From assembly GCF_030409685.1 (NCBI RefSeq), contig NZ_JAUFQJ010000015.1:186001-250000 (forward strand): a DNA stretch of 64,000 bases, given 5' to 3'. Below the pieces are notes generated by a model that was given only the letters and a program-made list of their open reading frames with translations, searched no databases and was not told the DNA's origin. The position numbers and the translations under genes are program-made. Source of the stretch: Ferruginibacter paludis (GTDB lineage: Bacteria > Bacteroidota > Bacteroidia > Chitinophagales > Chitinophagaceae). Positions 42,093 to 51,862 of the stretch are shown one piece after another (position 1 is the first letter of the stretch; every line of letters begins with the position of its first letter).

Positions 42093-45035
42093 ATGTTCTT
42101 TATGCAAAGCATCAAAAATGTGTTGATTTTATTATTGTTGTTTACGGGCAACACCCTCTTTTCTCAAACTGCTGGTCATGAGTGGAAACAAGCCACCAGC
42201 AACGGGTACACTTATAAATACGTAACTGGCGATCCGGCAAAGGCCAGGTTTTACAAACTCAAAAACGGACTTACCGTTATCTTAAGTCCCACCGCAAAAG
42301 ACCCCAGGATACAGTGTTATATTGCTACAAAAGCAGGCAGTAAAACTGATCCCGCTGATCATACCGGGTTAGCGCATTACCTGGAGCATATGCTCTTTAA
42401 AGGCACTGATAAATTCGGTTCGCTGGATTGGGCAAAAGAAAAACCGGAATTGGATAAGATAGACGATTTGTATGAGCAGTACAATCATACAGCAGATACT
42501 GCTTTACGCAGAAGTATTTATCATAGCATTGATTCCGTTTCGGGTAAGGCTGCCAGTTTTGCTATAGCCAATGAATACGATAAAATGATGTCGTCCATGG
42601 GTGCGCAGGGTACCAATGCCTTTACCTCTTTTGAACAAACCGTGTACACAGATGATGTACCATCCAACGCAGTTGATAAATACCTGGCAGTACAAGGCGA
42701 ACGTTTTCGCAACCCCCAGTTCAGGATATTTCATACCGAACTGGAAGCAGTATACGAGGAAAAAAACCGCACTTTAGACAATGATGCCAGGAAGGTACGG
42801 GAGAAATTATTTTCCGGCTTGTTTAAGAATAACAATTACGGCAGACAGACCACCATCGGAACAATTGAACACTTAAAGAATCCATCACTGCTGGAAATCA
42901 GGAAATATTTCAACACTTATTACGTACCTAATAATATGGGTGTAATTATGTCGGGTGATTTTGATGCTGATGCAATGATTAAAAAAATTGATAAGGCTTT
43001 TGCGTATATGCAAAATAAACCTGTGCCGCCCTACAGGTTCGATCCGGAGCAACCTATTACGGCGCCCGTGACGGAAGAAGTTGTTGGACCAGATGCTGAG
43101 AGTATTTCAATTGGCTACCGTTTGCCGGGCAACAAATCGAAAGATGTGCTGCTGGCAGATTTGGTGGGGCAGATACTTACAAATGGTAAAGCGGGGTTGA
43201 TGGATTTGAACCTTGTAAAAAAGCAAAAATTATTAAGGGCATCGGCATCCGCGTTTACCCTTATTGATTATGGCGTATTATTTATGCAAGGGACACCAAC
43301 ACAAGGGCAGTCGCTGGAAGATGTGAAAACTTTGATGCTGGGAGAAATTGATAAACTTAAAAAAGGCAATTTTGATGATGGCCTCATTACATCCATCATT
43401 AACAACCAAAAGAAAATTAAAATCCTGGCAACAGAATCTTACGATTCAAGGGCGAGCGATTTAATGGATGCATTTACTTCTGAACTGGATTGGAAAGACC
43501 AGGTAGCCTACACAGATCAATTATCTAAATTGACTAAAAAAGACATAGTAGCTTTTGCCAACAAATATTTCAAAGATAATTATATCGTGATTTTTAAACG
43601 CAAAGGAGAAGATAAAAATATCGTTAAGGTCGACAAGCCAGCCATAACACCGGTTGAAACCAACCGGGATTCACAATCTCCTTTTGTAAAATCGGTTAAC
43701 AGCATGCCTGCTGCACCGCTAAAACCTGTTTTTCTTGATTACACAAAAGATCTGCAAAAAGGCAAACTGGGACCTGCAGAAGTGTTGTATGTTCAGAATA
43801 AAGACAATGCAATTTTCAGGATGCAGTACAGGTTTGATATGGGCACCTGGAACAATAAAAAATTAGGACTGGCAGCACAATACCTGCAATTTTTAGGAAC
43901 TGGTAAGATGAGTGCGGAAGACATCACGAAAGAATTTTATAAAATTGCGTGTAGTTTTTCTGTTAGCGCGGGCGCTGAATTTACTACAGTAAGTATTGAA
44001 GGCCTGCAGGAAAATTTTACCAAAGCCGTAACACTTTTTGAAAGCCTGCTAAAAAAATGCCAGCCGGATGAAACAGCTTTGGCAGCTTTGAAGGCCCGCA
44101 TTTTAAAATCAAGATCGGATGCCAAGCTGAACAAGGGAGCCATTATGAGTGGGCTTGTTGCATACGCACGCTACGGTGCCACGAATCCATTTAATTACTC
44201 TCTGAGCGAAGCAGATTTAAAAAATACCACTTCTGCAGAACTGGTGGATATGCTGCATGATTTAAACAGTTATTCGCACAAAATTATTTATTATGGTCCC
44301 CAGTTGCTGGCTCCTTTAACTGCAGGTTTAAAGCAATTGCATGTTATACCGGTTGCATTTAAACCAGCTCCTGAAAAAGTGAAATTTACCAATGCAACAC
44401 AAACCAAAAACCAGGTGTTGTTTGCAGACTATAACATGGTTCAATCTGAAATTCGGTGGGTACGCAACACCAATACTTACAATGCCGACGAAGAACCGGT
44501 GGTTGATATTTTTAATAATTATTTTGGTGGTGGAATGGCCGCCCTGGTATTTCAAACCATTCGTGAATCAAAGGCCCTGGCTTACTCCACTTTTGCATTT
44601 TATGCGATTCCAGATAAAAAGGAAGATCCTTTTTATACGCTCGCTTACGTGGGTTGCCAGGCGGATAAATTTAATGAATCAATTGTTGCCATGAATGAGT
44701 TGCTGAATGATCTGCCGAATGTGGTAGAGAACATCAAGGTGGCCAAAGCTGGCATTAAAAAAGATATTGAAACAGGTCGTATTACCCAGGATGGAATTAT
44801 CTATAATTATTTAGCGGCGCAACGCAAAGGGCTCGACTATGATATCCGCAAGAAAACCTATGAGGCTGTTGATGGAATTGGATATGACGAACTGAAAAAA
44901 TTTCACAGCAGTTATGTTGCCAACAAACCTTACACGTATTGCGTGGTAGCATCTGATAAAAAAGTAAGCGATGCAGATATGTCAAAATATGGCGAAGTAA
45001 AAAAACTAAGCCTGGAAGAAATATTCGGCTATTAA
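42093..45035 (+). CDS. Secreted M16 (pitrilysin/insulinase-type) metallopeptidase
   Basis: A 980-residue exported peptidase with a signal peptide (MQSIKNVLILLLLFTGNTLFSQ), starting at 42093 or the ATG at 42102. The inverted zinc motif HxxEH is present as HYLEHMLFKG, with a downstream Glu in LEAVYEEKNRTLDND. Two M16 pairs of domains are recognisable. A second half begins near residue 550, and its last part (SYVANKPYTYCVVAS) resembles M16 C-terminal folds but has lost the HxxEH motif, as in usual single-chain M16 enzymes. It probably degrades peptides in the periplasm. A strong terminator follows. Confidence 0.92.
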   Translation: MFFMQSIKNVLILLLLFTGNTLFSQTAGHEWKQATSNGYTYKYVTGDPAKARFYKLKNGLTVILSPTAKDPRIQCYIATKAGSKTDPADHTGLAHYLEHMLFKGTDKFGSLDWAKEKPELDKIDDLYEQYNHTADTALRRSIYHSIDSVSGKAASFAIANEYDKMMSSMGAQGTNAFTSFEQTVYTDDVPSNAVDKYLAVQGERFRNPQFRIFHTELEAVYEEKNRTLDNDARKVREKLFSGLFKNNNYGRQTTIGTIEHLKNPSLLEIRKYFNTYYVPNNMGVIMSGDFDADAMIKKIDKAFAYMQNKPVPPYRFDPEQPITAPVTEEVVGPDAESISIGYRLPGNKSKDVLLADLVGQILTNGKAGLMDLNLVKKQKLLRASASAFTLIDYGVLFMQGTPTQGQSLEDVKTLMLGEIDKLKKGNFDDGLITSIINNQKKIKILATESYDSRASDLMDAFTSELDWKDQVAYTDQLSKLTKKDIVAFANKYFKDNYIVIFKRKGEDKNIVKVDKPAITPVETNRDSQSPFVKSVNSMPAAPLKPVFLDYTKDLQKGKLGPAEVLYVQNKDNAIFRMQYRFDMGTWNNKKLGLAAQYLQFLGTGKMSAEDITKEFYKIACSFSVSAGAEFTTVSIEGLQENFTKAVTLFESLLKKCQPDETALAALKARILKSRSDAKLNKGAIMSGLVAYARYGATNPFNYSLSEADLKNTTSAELVDMLHDLNSYSHKIIYYGPQLLAPLTAGLKQLHVIPVAFKPAPEKVKFTNATQTKNQVLFADYNMVQSEIRWVRNTNTYNADEEPVVDIFNNYFGGGMAALVFQTIRESKALAYSTFAFYAIPDKKEDPFYTLAYVGCQADKFNESIVAMNELLNDLPNVVENIKVAKAGIKKDIETGRITQDGIIYNYLAAQRKGLDYDIRKKTYEAVDGIGYDELKKFHSSYVANKPYTYCVVASDKKVSDADMSKYGEVKKLSLEEIFGY

Positions 45036-45052
45036 TAAATTGAATTATTTTA

Positions 45053-45088
45053 GTAATGGCCGGTAGAAACACCGGCCATTACTTATTT
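45053..45088 (+). terminator. Terminator of the M16 peptidase gene
   Basis: A 12-bp perfect stem (GTAATGGCCGGT at 45053-45064 with ACCGGCCATTAC at 45071-45082) and a 6-nt loop, followed by TTATTT. The next gene starts only 19 bp later. Confidence 0.8.
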
Positions 45089-45101
45089 AAAAAACGAATG
45101 T

Positions 45102-46124
45102 ATGAAAACAGATACACCGGTATTTATAAGATTACAGCCAATAGCATTAACAACAGAATTTCTACGCATTCTGTTGGCAAACGGATTTACAAAAGAAAAA
45201 GCAACCGCATGTGCAGAAGTTTTTACAACCAATAGCATTGACGGCGTGTATTCGCACGGTGTAAACCGATTTCCTAAATTTATTGAGTATGTAAAATCCG
45301 GCGGCGTGTTGCCAAATGCTGAACCAGTCAACGTTTCCGGCTTTGGCGGTATTGAGCAATGGAATGGTAACATGGGGCCAGGACCGCTGAATGCATTGCA
45401 GGCGACGGAACGAGCCATGTTGCTTGCACGTAAAAATGGCATCGGCTGTGTTGCGCTTGGCAATACCAATCACTGGATGCGGGGCGGCTTGTATGGCTGG
45501 AAAGCAGCAAAGGAGGGGTTTGTTTTTATCGGCTGGTCAAATACCATTGCCAATATGCCGGCATGGAATGCAAATGATAACAGGTTAGGCAATAACCCAC
45601 TGGTGATAGCGATTCCTTATGCAGATGAAGCGATTGTGCTTGACATGGCCATGTCGCAGTATTCTTTCGGCGCAATTGAAATGGCCTTATTAAAAAATGA
45701 ACAACTGGCGGTAGCCGGAGGATACGATTTGGAAGGTAATGTTACCAATGATCCGCAGGCGATAATGCAATCAAAAAAAGGCTTACCGATGGGATATTGG
45801 AAAGGTGCAGGATTATCTCTTTTACTGGATATGCTGGCTGCTTTGTTATCAGCAGGCAATGCGGTAAAGGATATTTCTAAGCAAGAAATGGAAACCGGGC
45901 TTTCACAAATTTTTATCGCCATTGATTTAAAAGCCCTGAATAATTTTAAATCAATGGATTTATTGTTGCAGCAAATTGTAGATGACTATCACCAATCAGT
46001 TCCTATAGAGTCGGGTAAAAAAATCATTTATCCCGGTGAACGGGTATTAATGACCCGTATAGAAAACCTGGAAAAAGGAATCCCTGTAGCTGAAAAAGTC
46101 TGGGAAAAAATAAAGGCGTTATAA
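45102..46124 (+). CDS. Ldh_2 family oxidoreductase, YiaK-type (3-dehydro-L-gulonate 2-dehydrogenase)
   Basis: A 340-residue NAD(P)-dependent dehydrogenase of the malate/L-lactate dehydrogenase_2 family. The catalytic His motif SHGVNRFPKFIEYVKSG, the substrate block GNTNHWMRGGLYGWKAA, NMPAWNANDNRLGNNPLVIAIP and VLDMAMSQYSFGAI all match the YiaK group, which reduces 2,3-diketo-L-gulonate. Specificity within Ldh_2 is inferred from these motifs. No sugar-acid operon surrounds it. It starts just after the M16 terminator, so its promoter must lie in or before that hairpin. Confidence 0.82.
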   Translation: MKTDTPVFIRLQPIALTTEFLRILLANGFTKEKATACAEVFTTNSIDGVYSHGVNRFPKFIEYVKSGGVLPNAEPVNVSGFGGIEQWNGNMGPGPLNALQATERAMLLARKNGIGCVALGNTNHWMRGGLYGWKAAKEGFVFIGWSNTIANMPAWNANDNRLGNNPLVIAIPYADEAIVLDMAMSQYSFGAIEMALLKNEQLAVAGGYDLEGNVTNDPQAIMQSKKGLPMGYWKGAGLSLLLDMLAALLSAGNAVKDISKQEMETGLSQIFIAIDLKALNNFKSMDLLLQQIVDDYHQSVPIESGKKIIYPGERVLMTRIENLEKGIPVAEKVWEKIKAL

Positions 46125-46198
46125 AAATTGTTAATCGTCTTTTAAAAAATAGGGCATACGGTAAAATTATCATCAGGCTATTTTAAAATGTACGCAAA

Positions 46199-47065
46199 TT
46201 AAAATCCATCCAGTATTTCGGGAATGCCACGTGAAGCATCCATCGTGTTTTCGTTTTTTGCTTCTTCGTGTAAATAGTCCTTTCTTTTTAATTCAAAGTT
46301 TTTACCGAGGTACAGTCTTCTTACCTGTTCGTCACCAGCCAGTTCTTCGGCTGTGCCGTGTTTAAATATTTTACCATCAATCAGCAGGTAAGCTCTGTCG
46401 CAAATAGACAGCGTTTCATTTACATTATGATCAGTAATCAGGATGCCGATATTCCTGAATTTTAATCGGGCAACTATGGTTTGTATATCTTCTACGGCAA
46501 TAGGGTCAACACCTGCAAACGGTTCATCCAGTAAAATAAATTTGGGGTCAACCGCCAGCGCCCTTGCTATTTCAGTCCTTCTTCTTTCGCCGCCACTTAA
46601 CGTATCGCCATTGTTTTTTCTTACCAGCTGCAAACGAAATTCATCCAGCAGTGATTCCAGTTTATCCCGTTGTTCCAGCTTGGTAAGCTTCGTCATTTCC
46701 AGCACAGCTTTCAGGTTGTCTTCTACAGTTAACTTTCTGAAAATGCTTGCTTCCTGCGGCAAATAGCCAATACCCATCTTGGCCCTTTTATACATGGGCA
46801 GTTTTGTTATGTTGATGTCGTTTAAAAAAACTTCCCCTTCATCCGGTTTAATCAAGCCCACCACCTGGTAAAACGACGTGGTTTTACCTGCCCCGTTAGG
46901 GCCCAACAAGCCAACAATTTCACCTTGTTGTACATTGAAGCTTACATTGTCAACAACCGTACGGCTGCCATAAATCTTTACCAGGTTTTTAGTGTAAATA
47001 GTTAAACTCAAAATGATCGATTTGCCACAAAAATAATGTAAACCGCTATAAGGGCTACAGGTCAT
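46199..47065 (-). CDS. lptB: LPS export ABC transporter ATP-binding protein
   Basis: Cytoplasmic ATPase that powers LptFGC extraction of lipopolysaccharide from the inner membrane. Walker A is GPNGAGKT, the signature LSGGERRRTEIARAL, Walker B FILLDEPFAGVD, and the switch His is in LITDHNV; the Q-loop region is GYLPQEASIFRKL, characteristic of LptB. The ATG at 47065 adds about 18-22 residues before the expected LTIYTKNLVKIYG start. A TTG at 47011 is a plausible shorter start, so the N-terminus is uncertain. It is convergent with the YiaK-type gene and divergent from metF. Confidence 0.92.
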   Translation of the reverse strand: MTCSPYSGLHYFCGKSIILSLTIYTKNLVKIYGSRTVVDNVSFNVQQGEIVGLLGPNGAGKTTSFYQVVGLIKPDEGEVFLNDINITKLPMYKRAKMGIGYLPQEASIFRKLTVEDNLKAVLEMTKLTKLEQRDKLESLLDEFRLQLVRKNNGDTLSGGERRRTEIARALAVDPKFILLDEPFAGVDPIAVEDIQTIVARLKFRNIGILITDHNVNETLSICDRAYLLIDGKIFKHGTAEELAGDEQVRRLYLGKNFELKRKDYLHEEAKNENTMDASRGIPEILDGF

Positions 47066-47081
47066 TTATATTTAACAGCAG

Positions 47082-47112
47082 TTTGTGCTTTATTGCTACT
47101 TAACTATGTTTG
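47082..47112 (+). promoter_or_regulatory. metF promoter (Bacteroidota housekeeping type)
   Basis: TTTG (47082-47085) and TATGTTTG (47105-47112) match the -33 TTTG and -7 TAnnTTTG boxes with a 19-bp spacer, the best promoter match in the window. The ATG at 47129 lies 17 bp downstream. Confidence 0.65.
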
Positions 47113-47128
47113 CAGATATTTAGAGATC

Positions 47129-48082
47129 ATGAAAATTACAGAACACATTGAACAGGCTACCAAAACGCTTGTGTCTTTCGAAATTTTACCGCCGTTAAAG
47201 GGTAAAACTATCCAGTCCATCTACAATCACTTAGATCCTTTAATGGAGTTTAAGCCATCGTTTATAAATGTTACCTATCACCGCAGCGAAACTATGTTTA
47301 AGAAAAAGGCTGACGGTACCTTTGAAAAGGTAGAAGTGCGCAAGAGGCCCGGTACCGTAGCCATTTGTGCGGCTTTAAAAAATCATTACAACATTGATAC
47401 CGTGCCACACTTAATTTGCGGCGGTTTTAGTAAAAGAGATACAGAAGATGCCCTGATTGACCTAAACTTTTTAGGTATAGATAATGTATTGGTGTTAAGA
47501 GGTGATGCGGCTAAAAACGAAGCTAATTTTGAACCCGAACCAGATGGGAATGCTTATGCAGTAGACCTTTTAAGGCAGGTTGTCAATTTAAAGAACGGAA
47601 TTTACCAGGAAGAAGACATTAAAAATGGTGGCAAGCCTGATTTTTGTATCGGCACCGCAGGGTATCCGGAAAAACACTTTGAGGCACCTAATTTAGAAAC
47701 CGACCTGATGCATTTGAAAGAAAAAGTTGATGCCGGCGCGGACTATATTATGACGCAAATGTTTTTTAATAACCAAAAATTTTTTGATTTTGTGCAGAAT
47801 TGCAGGGATATGGGCATTCATGTACCTATCATACCAGGTCTTAAACCCATTACCAATAAAAAGCAGCTGAGTATTTTACCAAAAGTATTTCACGTAGATA
47901 TACCAACCGTATTATCCAATGCCATTACAGCGGCCAAAACGGATGAAGAGGTTGAAAAGATCGGTACTGAATGGCTTATACAACAATCGAAAGAACTAAA
48001 GCAATCTGGTGTACCGGTGTTGCATTATTATACATTAGGCAAGCCGAAAGTGATTTATAATGTAGTGAAAGAATTAGTATAG
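47129..48082 (+). CDS. metF: 5,10-methylenetetrahydrofolate reductase
   Basis: A 317-residue FAD enzyme that reduces 5,10-methylene-THF to 5-methyl-THF, the methyl donor for methionine synthesis. It shows SFEILPPLKGKTIQSIYNHL, FINVTYHRSE, TVPHLICGGFSKRDTEDAL, VLRGDA, IGTAGYPEKHFEA and DYIMTQMFFNNQKFFDFV, all standard MTHFR blocks. The frame opens at 47093, but that would place the start inside the promoter, so the ATG at 47129 is used. It has no metE/metH neighbour here. Confidence 0.96.
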   Translation: MKITEHIEQATKTLVSFEILPPLKGKTIQSIYNHLDPLMEFKPSFINVTYHRSETMFKKKADGTFEKVEVRKRPGTVAICAALKNHYNIDTVPHLICGGFSKRDTEDALIDLNFLGIDNVLVLRGDAAKNEANFEPEPDGNAYAVDLLRQVVNLKNGIYQEEDIKNGGKPDFCIGTAGYPEKHFEAPNLETDLMHLKEKVDAGADYIMTQMFFNNQKFFDFVQNCRDMGIHVPIIPGLKPITNKKQLSILPKVFHVDIPTVLSNAITAAKTDEEVEKIGTEWLIQQSKELKQSGVPVLHYYTLGKPKVIYNVVKELV

Positions 48083-48202
48083 CAGCGATCGGGCGTTTCT
48101 GATGCAGGTTATTCATTGATAATCTTAAATGCTATTTGTACAATTATTGATGATTTTCAACAGTTAATTTAAAATGTTAAACAGTTTTTAAACATCCTAT
48201 AT

Positions 48203-48210
48203 TATATTTG
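48203..48210 (+). promoter_or_regulatory. Bacteroidota-type -7 element for adk
   Basis: TATATTTG is an exact TAnnTTTG, 27 bp before the adk ATG. No good -33 TTTG was seen at the expected spacing. Confidence 0.45.
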
Positions 48211-48237
48211 TCATTCACGCAAGCTTCGTAGATACAT

Positions 48238-48816
48238 ATGTTCAATCTTATACTATTTGGTCCTCCCGGAAGTGGAAAGGGTACTCAAAGTGAAAAACTA
48301 ATTGCCAGGTACGGTTTAAAACATCTCAGCACAGGAGATTTATTAAGGGGAGAAATAAGCCAGCAAACACCACTTGGTATGGAAGCCAAAAAAATAATGG
48401 ATAAAGGTCAGCTGGTGCCGGATGAAGTAGTAATAGGAATGATCAGTTCTGCGCTCGACAATAACCCGCAGTCAAAAGGATTTTTATTTGATGGGTTTCC
48501 CCGCACCGACAAACAGGCAGAAGCGCTCGACAAATTACTGGATCTTAAAAAGACGTCGATTGCAGTGATGCTGGCGCTTGAAGTTAGCGAAGAAGAATTG
48601 GTGAAACGCCTTGTAAAAAGAGGAGAGACAAGTGGAAGAAGTGACGATAATAACGAAACGGTAATAAGGGCAAGAATTGCCGAATACAACAGTAAAACCG
48701 CTGCTGTGGCTGATTATTACAGGAGATTTAATAAAGTAGTATTGATAAAAGGAGAAGGAGGAGTAGAACACATTTTTGAAGTATTGTGTACTGAAATTGA
48801 TTCGAGGTTAGATTAG
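48238..48816 (+). CDS. adk: Adenylate kinase
   Basis: A 192-residue nucleoside monophosphate kinase that equilibrates ATP, ADP and AMP. The P-loop is GPPGSGKGTQ (residues 7-16), AMP site LKHLSTGDLLRGE, core DGFPRTDKQAEAL, and LID/catalytic Arg region RLVKRGETSGRSDDN, without the Cys zinc site found in some adenylate kinases. The short lid matches the Bacteroidota short form. A -7 element is 27 bp upstream and a strong terminator about 125 bp downstream. Confidence 0.96.
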   Translation: MFNLILFGPPGSGKGTQSEKLIARYGLKHLSTGDLLRGEISQQTPLGMEAKKIMDKGQLVPDEVVIGMISSALDNNPQSKGFLFDGFPRTDKQAEALDKLLDLKKTSIAVMLALEVSEEELVKRLVKRGETSGRSDDNNETVIRARIAEYNSKTAAVADYYRRFNKVVLIKGEGGVEHIFEVLCTEIDSRLD

Positions 48817-48941
48817 TTAAGTGTTAATAGGCAATAGTGAATAGTTAATTATTTGCTATTCACAGATCGGGCCGCTATTTTTATTCTTTACATAGCGCCA
48901 GTTGTAGATTATTTATTTCATTAAATCTATTTTAATAATAC

Positions 48942-48974
48942 AAAAAAAGCAAGCTGTATGGCTTGCTTTTTTTG
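48942..48974 (+). terminator. Terminator downstream of adk
   Basis: A 13-bp perfect stem (AAAAAAAGCAAGC at 48942-48954 with 48961-48973) with a 6-nt loop. The A and T tracts make it active in both directions. Confidence 0.82.
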
Positions 48975-49374
48975 TTATCCTTAATTACAATAAAATGGTT
49001 TGTAGTACAAGCAAGAGCTTACATTTTTCTGACCAGATCAGGAAACGATCAAAGACCAGCCGTAAATTATTTCAGCACATTACTATTGCTTGAAACTGTG
49101 TTTCGTCTTTTGTAATGCTGGCGATGCAATTTGTATAAGCCTGAAATTTATTATTTCAAATTTACATTATCCAAACCGCTTTTGGTCGTAGATTTATATC
49201 CGAAACGATTAATACCATCATTACAACCGGGCAATTATATCAGCATATTTGTTTGCCCGTGTCACCACAATCTCCTGCGAAATAGCTGCCGTAAGTGCAA
49301 TGAAGACATAATTGTGATTGGCAATAATATTGATGATAATCAGTAGTTAAAACTGACAACCTAAAAAAAAATCC
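48975..49374 (+). other. Intergenic stretch between the adk terminator and the enoyl-CoA hydratase gene
   Basis: About 400 bp without a convincing gene. A frame from TTG at 49131 to 49346 encodes 71 residues with a CxC(x8)CxxC pattern (CPCHHNLLRNSCRKC), but it has no ATG, no clear promoter and no recognised family. I see no tRNA or strong hairpin here. Confidence 0.5.
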
Positions 49375-50148
49375 ATGTTACAGGAACTAAAAGAGGGGTA
49401 TGTACAAACAGAAACCCACCAAGGCATTACAACAATTGAATTTTTTCATGCCAAAGGAAATTCTTTACCCAATAAAAATGTAGAAGCCCTGGCGAAAGAA
49501 ATTCATTTTGCAGGATCGCATGCTGAAACAAAAGTGATTGTTTTAAAAAGTGGTGGGGATAAATCTTTTTGTGCGGGGGCAAGTTTTGATGAACTGGCCG
49601 ACATGAAAACAGAAGCTGAAGCAACCCAGTTTTTCATGGGCTTTGCAAACGTAATTAACGCCATTCGAAAAAGCAGCAAATTTGTAATTGGCCGCATACA
49701 TGGAAAATGTGTGGGCGGGGGCGTAGGGATAACCGCAGCGGTGGATTACGCCATTGCTACCGCACATGCAGACATAAAATTAAGTGAGCTGGAAATGGGC
49801 ATGGGACCTTTTGTAATAGGTCCTGCAGTTGAACGTAAAATCGGAACAGCCGCATTCAGCGCCCTTTCCATAGATGCCACCATGTGGCGTAACAGTGACT
49901 GGGCAAAAAGAAAGGGCATGTTTGCAGAAGTGCATGAAACTGTAGAAAATATGGATGAATCTATTTTTCGGCTTGCCAATCACCTTTCGCATAATAGCCC
50001 GGACGCCATGGCGGAAATGAAAAAAATGTTATGGCACGGAACGGAACACTGGGATGAGCTGTTAAGAGAAAGGGCCGCCATTAGTGGTAAACTGGCCCTG
50101 GGATCTTTTACCAAAAAAGCCATCGAAAAATTCAGAGCAAAAGTGTAG
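49375..50148 (+). CDS. Enoyl-CoA hydratase/isomerase family protein
   Basis: A 257-residue crotonase-fold protein. The CoA oxyanion motif is KSFCAGASFDELADM, and the second hole region GKCVGGGVGITAAVDYAIAT is followed by KLSELEMGMGPFVIGPAVE. This points to a CoA-thioester hydratase or isomerase; the specific substrate is uncertain, since the usual catalytic Glu pair of classic hydratases is not obvious. It stands alone between an intergenic stretch and an AlkA-type gene, with no fatty-acid operon. Confidence 0.85.
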   Translation: MLQELKEGYVQTETHQGITTIEFFHAKGNSLPNKNVEALAKEIHFAGSHAETKVIVLKSGGDKSFCAGASFDELADMKTEAEATQFFMGFANVINAIRKSSKFVIGRIHGKCVGGGVGITAAVDYAIATAHADIKLSELEMGMGPFVIGPAVERKIGTAAFSALSIDATMWRNSDWAKRKGMFAEVHETVENMDESIFRLANHLSHNSPDAMAEMKKMLWHGTEHWDELLRERAAISGKLALGSFTKKAIEKFRAKV

Positions 50149-50265
50149 ACTTGCTTTGTTCCCGTACTTTTTTCAGGAAATGGAAATATCAATTGTTTAA
50201 TTTTTACAATCATAAATCAGCCTTGGTCAGCGAGTGCTGATTTTTTTTATTGCCTTTATAGTAGA

Positions 50266-50895
50266 ATGGAATCTTTTTCTGATGAGAATTTTATATCCCT
50301 TTGTGATCAGCTGGCGTCACTTGATCAGGACCTGAACCTGGTTATTCAGCAACATGGTTATCCTCCATTATGGACGAGGGCTGCCAGTTTTGAAACGCTT
50401 ATACACATCATTTTAGAACAACAGGTTTCGCTGGCAAGCGCATTGGCGGCATTAAAAAAAATTAAAGAAAAAATTGTTGATATAACACCGGAAAATCTGC
50501 TGGCATTATCAGATGCGGAACTAAAAGCCTGTTATTTCAGCAGGCAAAAAATTGTGTATTGCCGGCATCTGGCAAGTGAATTCATAAGGGGTGAACTTAA
50601 CCTGGATCAGTTGCAATCGCTCGGCAATGATGCAGTAAAATCAATACTTACAAAGATAAAAGGGATTGGAAACTGGAGTACCGATGTTTACCTGATGATG
50701 GTGTTGCACCGCTGCGATATATTTCCGTTAGGTGATATTGCCTTGCTGACAAGTGTAAAAGAAGTAAAGAATTTATCAACGGAAACAGGCAAAGAAACCA
50801 TTGCATTGATTGCAGAAAAATGGAAGCCTTATCAATCCATTGCCGCTTATATTTTATGGCATGCCTATCTCTGTAAAAGAAACCGGCAAGGTTAA
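50266..50895 (+). CDS. DNA-3-methyladenine glycosylase II-like (AlkA/HhH-GPD)
   Basis: A 209-residue HhH-GPD protein that would excise alkylated bases. The family start LIHIILEQQVSLASALAALK is followed by the helix-hairpin-helix KIKGIGNWSTDVYLMMVLH and the catalytic Asp in IFPLGDIAL (Asp157). It ends in WKPYQSIAAYILWHAYL. It lacks the C-terminal Fe-S Cys cluster of EndoIII, which favours AlkA. It is convergent with the first carbonic anhydrase gene, with a 20-bp gap. Confidence 0.9.
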   Translation: MESFSDENFISLCDQLASLDQDLNLVIQQHGYPPLWTRAASFETLIHIILEQQVSLASALAALKKIKEKIVDITPENLLALSDAELKACYFSRQKIVYCRHLASEFIRGELNLDQLQSLGNDAVKSILTKIKGIGNWSTDVYLMMVLHRCDIFPLGDIALLTSVKEVKNLSTETGKETIALIAEKWKPYQSIAAYILWHAYLCKRNRQG

Positions 50896-50915
50896 CATTA
50901 CTGCCGCTTTAACTT

Positions 50916-51551
50916 TTAAAGATCATTGTATTTGTAAAGCGGATCAATTTCAGCATTTGCTTTCATTTCAAAAACAGGGTTAATCAATCCATCTTTTAAT
51001 CCATATACCCAACCATGTAAATCCGGGCTGTTGCGCTCCTTCCAGGCTTTTTGAATAATGGATGTTTTGGCTAAACGCTGCACCTGTTCAATCACACTTA
51101 ATTCTGTAAGCCTGTCTGTACGCAAATTTTCATCTGCTATATCGTTCAGTTCTTCCTTATTGTGCCGGTAAACGTCTTTTATATTTCGCAGCCACATATT
51201 TAATACCTGGCTATAATTATTATTGCTCATAGCAGCTTTTACACCACCGCAACCATAATGACCGCAAACAATAACATGTTTTACTTTTAAATGCACCACC
51301 GCGAAATCCAGTACGCTTAATAAGTTTACATCGGTATGTATAACCAGGTTGGCAATATTGCGATGCACAAAAATTTCACCCGGTTGTGTACCCGTGATTT
51401 CATTTGCCGGCACCCTGCTGTCGCTGCAGCCAATCCATAAAAACTCGGGTGTTTGCAGTTCAGACAGTCGTTTAAAAAAATCGGGATCAACAGCCACTTT
51501 TCCTTTTGCCCACGCTTTATTTTCATTCAATAATACTTCGTATGTTTTCAT
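50916..51551 (-). CDS. can: Beta-class carbonic anhydrase
   Basis: A 211-residue zinc enzyme that interconverts CO2 and bicarbonate. From the ATG at 51551 the zinc ligands are Cys42 (CSDSRVP, with Asp44 and Arg46), His98 and Cys101 (HYGCGG). This is the typical Can/CynT arrangement. The first in-frame start is at 51569, but MKTYEVLLNENKAW at 51551 is the family N-terminus. A second beta-carbonic anhydrase of a different subgroup lies 0.8 kb away on the other strand. Confidence 0.94.
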   Translation of the reverse strand: MKTYEVLLNENKAWAKGKVAVDPDFFKRLSELQTPEFLWIGCSDSRVPANEITGTQPGEIFVHRNIANLVIHTDVNLLSVLDFAVVHLKVKHVIVCGHYGCGGVKAAMSNNNYSQVLNMWLRNIKDVYRHNKEELNDIADENLRTDRLTELSVIEQVQRLAKTSIIQKAWKERNSPDLHGWVYGLKDGLINPVFEMKANAEIDPLYKYNDL

Positions 51552-51862
51552 GTTAATGCCTTTACACAAAAATAGCAGTTAATCATTTTAAAAATGCAGC
51601 GGAGTGTAGTATGGTTTTCGGGATGCGAAAATTTATATAGTAAACGCGTAAAACTGATGTGATAAAACAAATAAAGCAAGAACAGATACATGACGATGTA
51701 AACGCAAAAAATGTTAGAAACATAGTACCAGACAGCATTTCAGAATATACTATTGTTGTTCTTAATCACGCAACAAAAATTTACCTCAAACGTTAAAATA
51801 TGCAGCCCATAGAAAAACGGTTTGGTTGCAACAGACTAAATTGTTAATTTGCGGCTGATAAA

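Noticed and set aside
49131..49346. 71-residue frame with a CxC(x8)CxxC pattern
   Set aside because: It starts with TTG in a non-conserved intergenic stretch, has no promoter or family match, and could arise by chance.
51659..51796. 45-residue GTG-start frame between the two carbonic anhydrase regions
   Set aside because: Composition looks protein-like, but there is no ATG, promoter or known family; length is within chance for AT-rich DNA.
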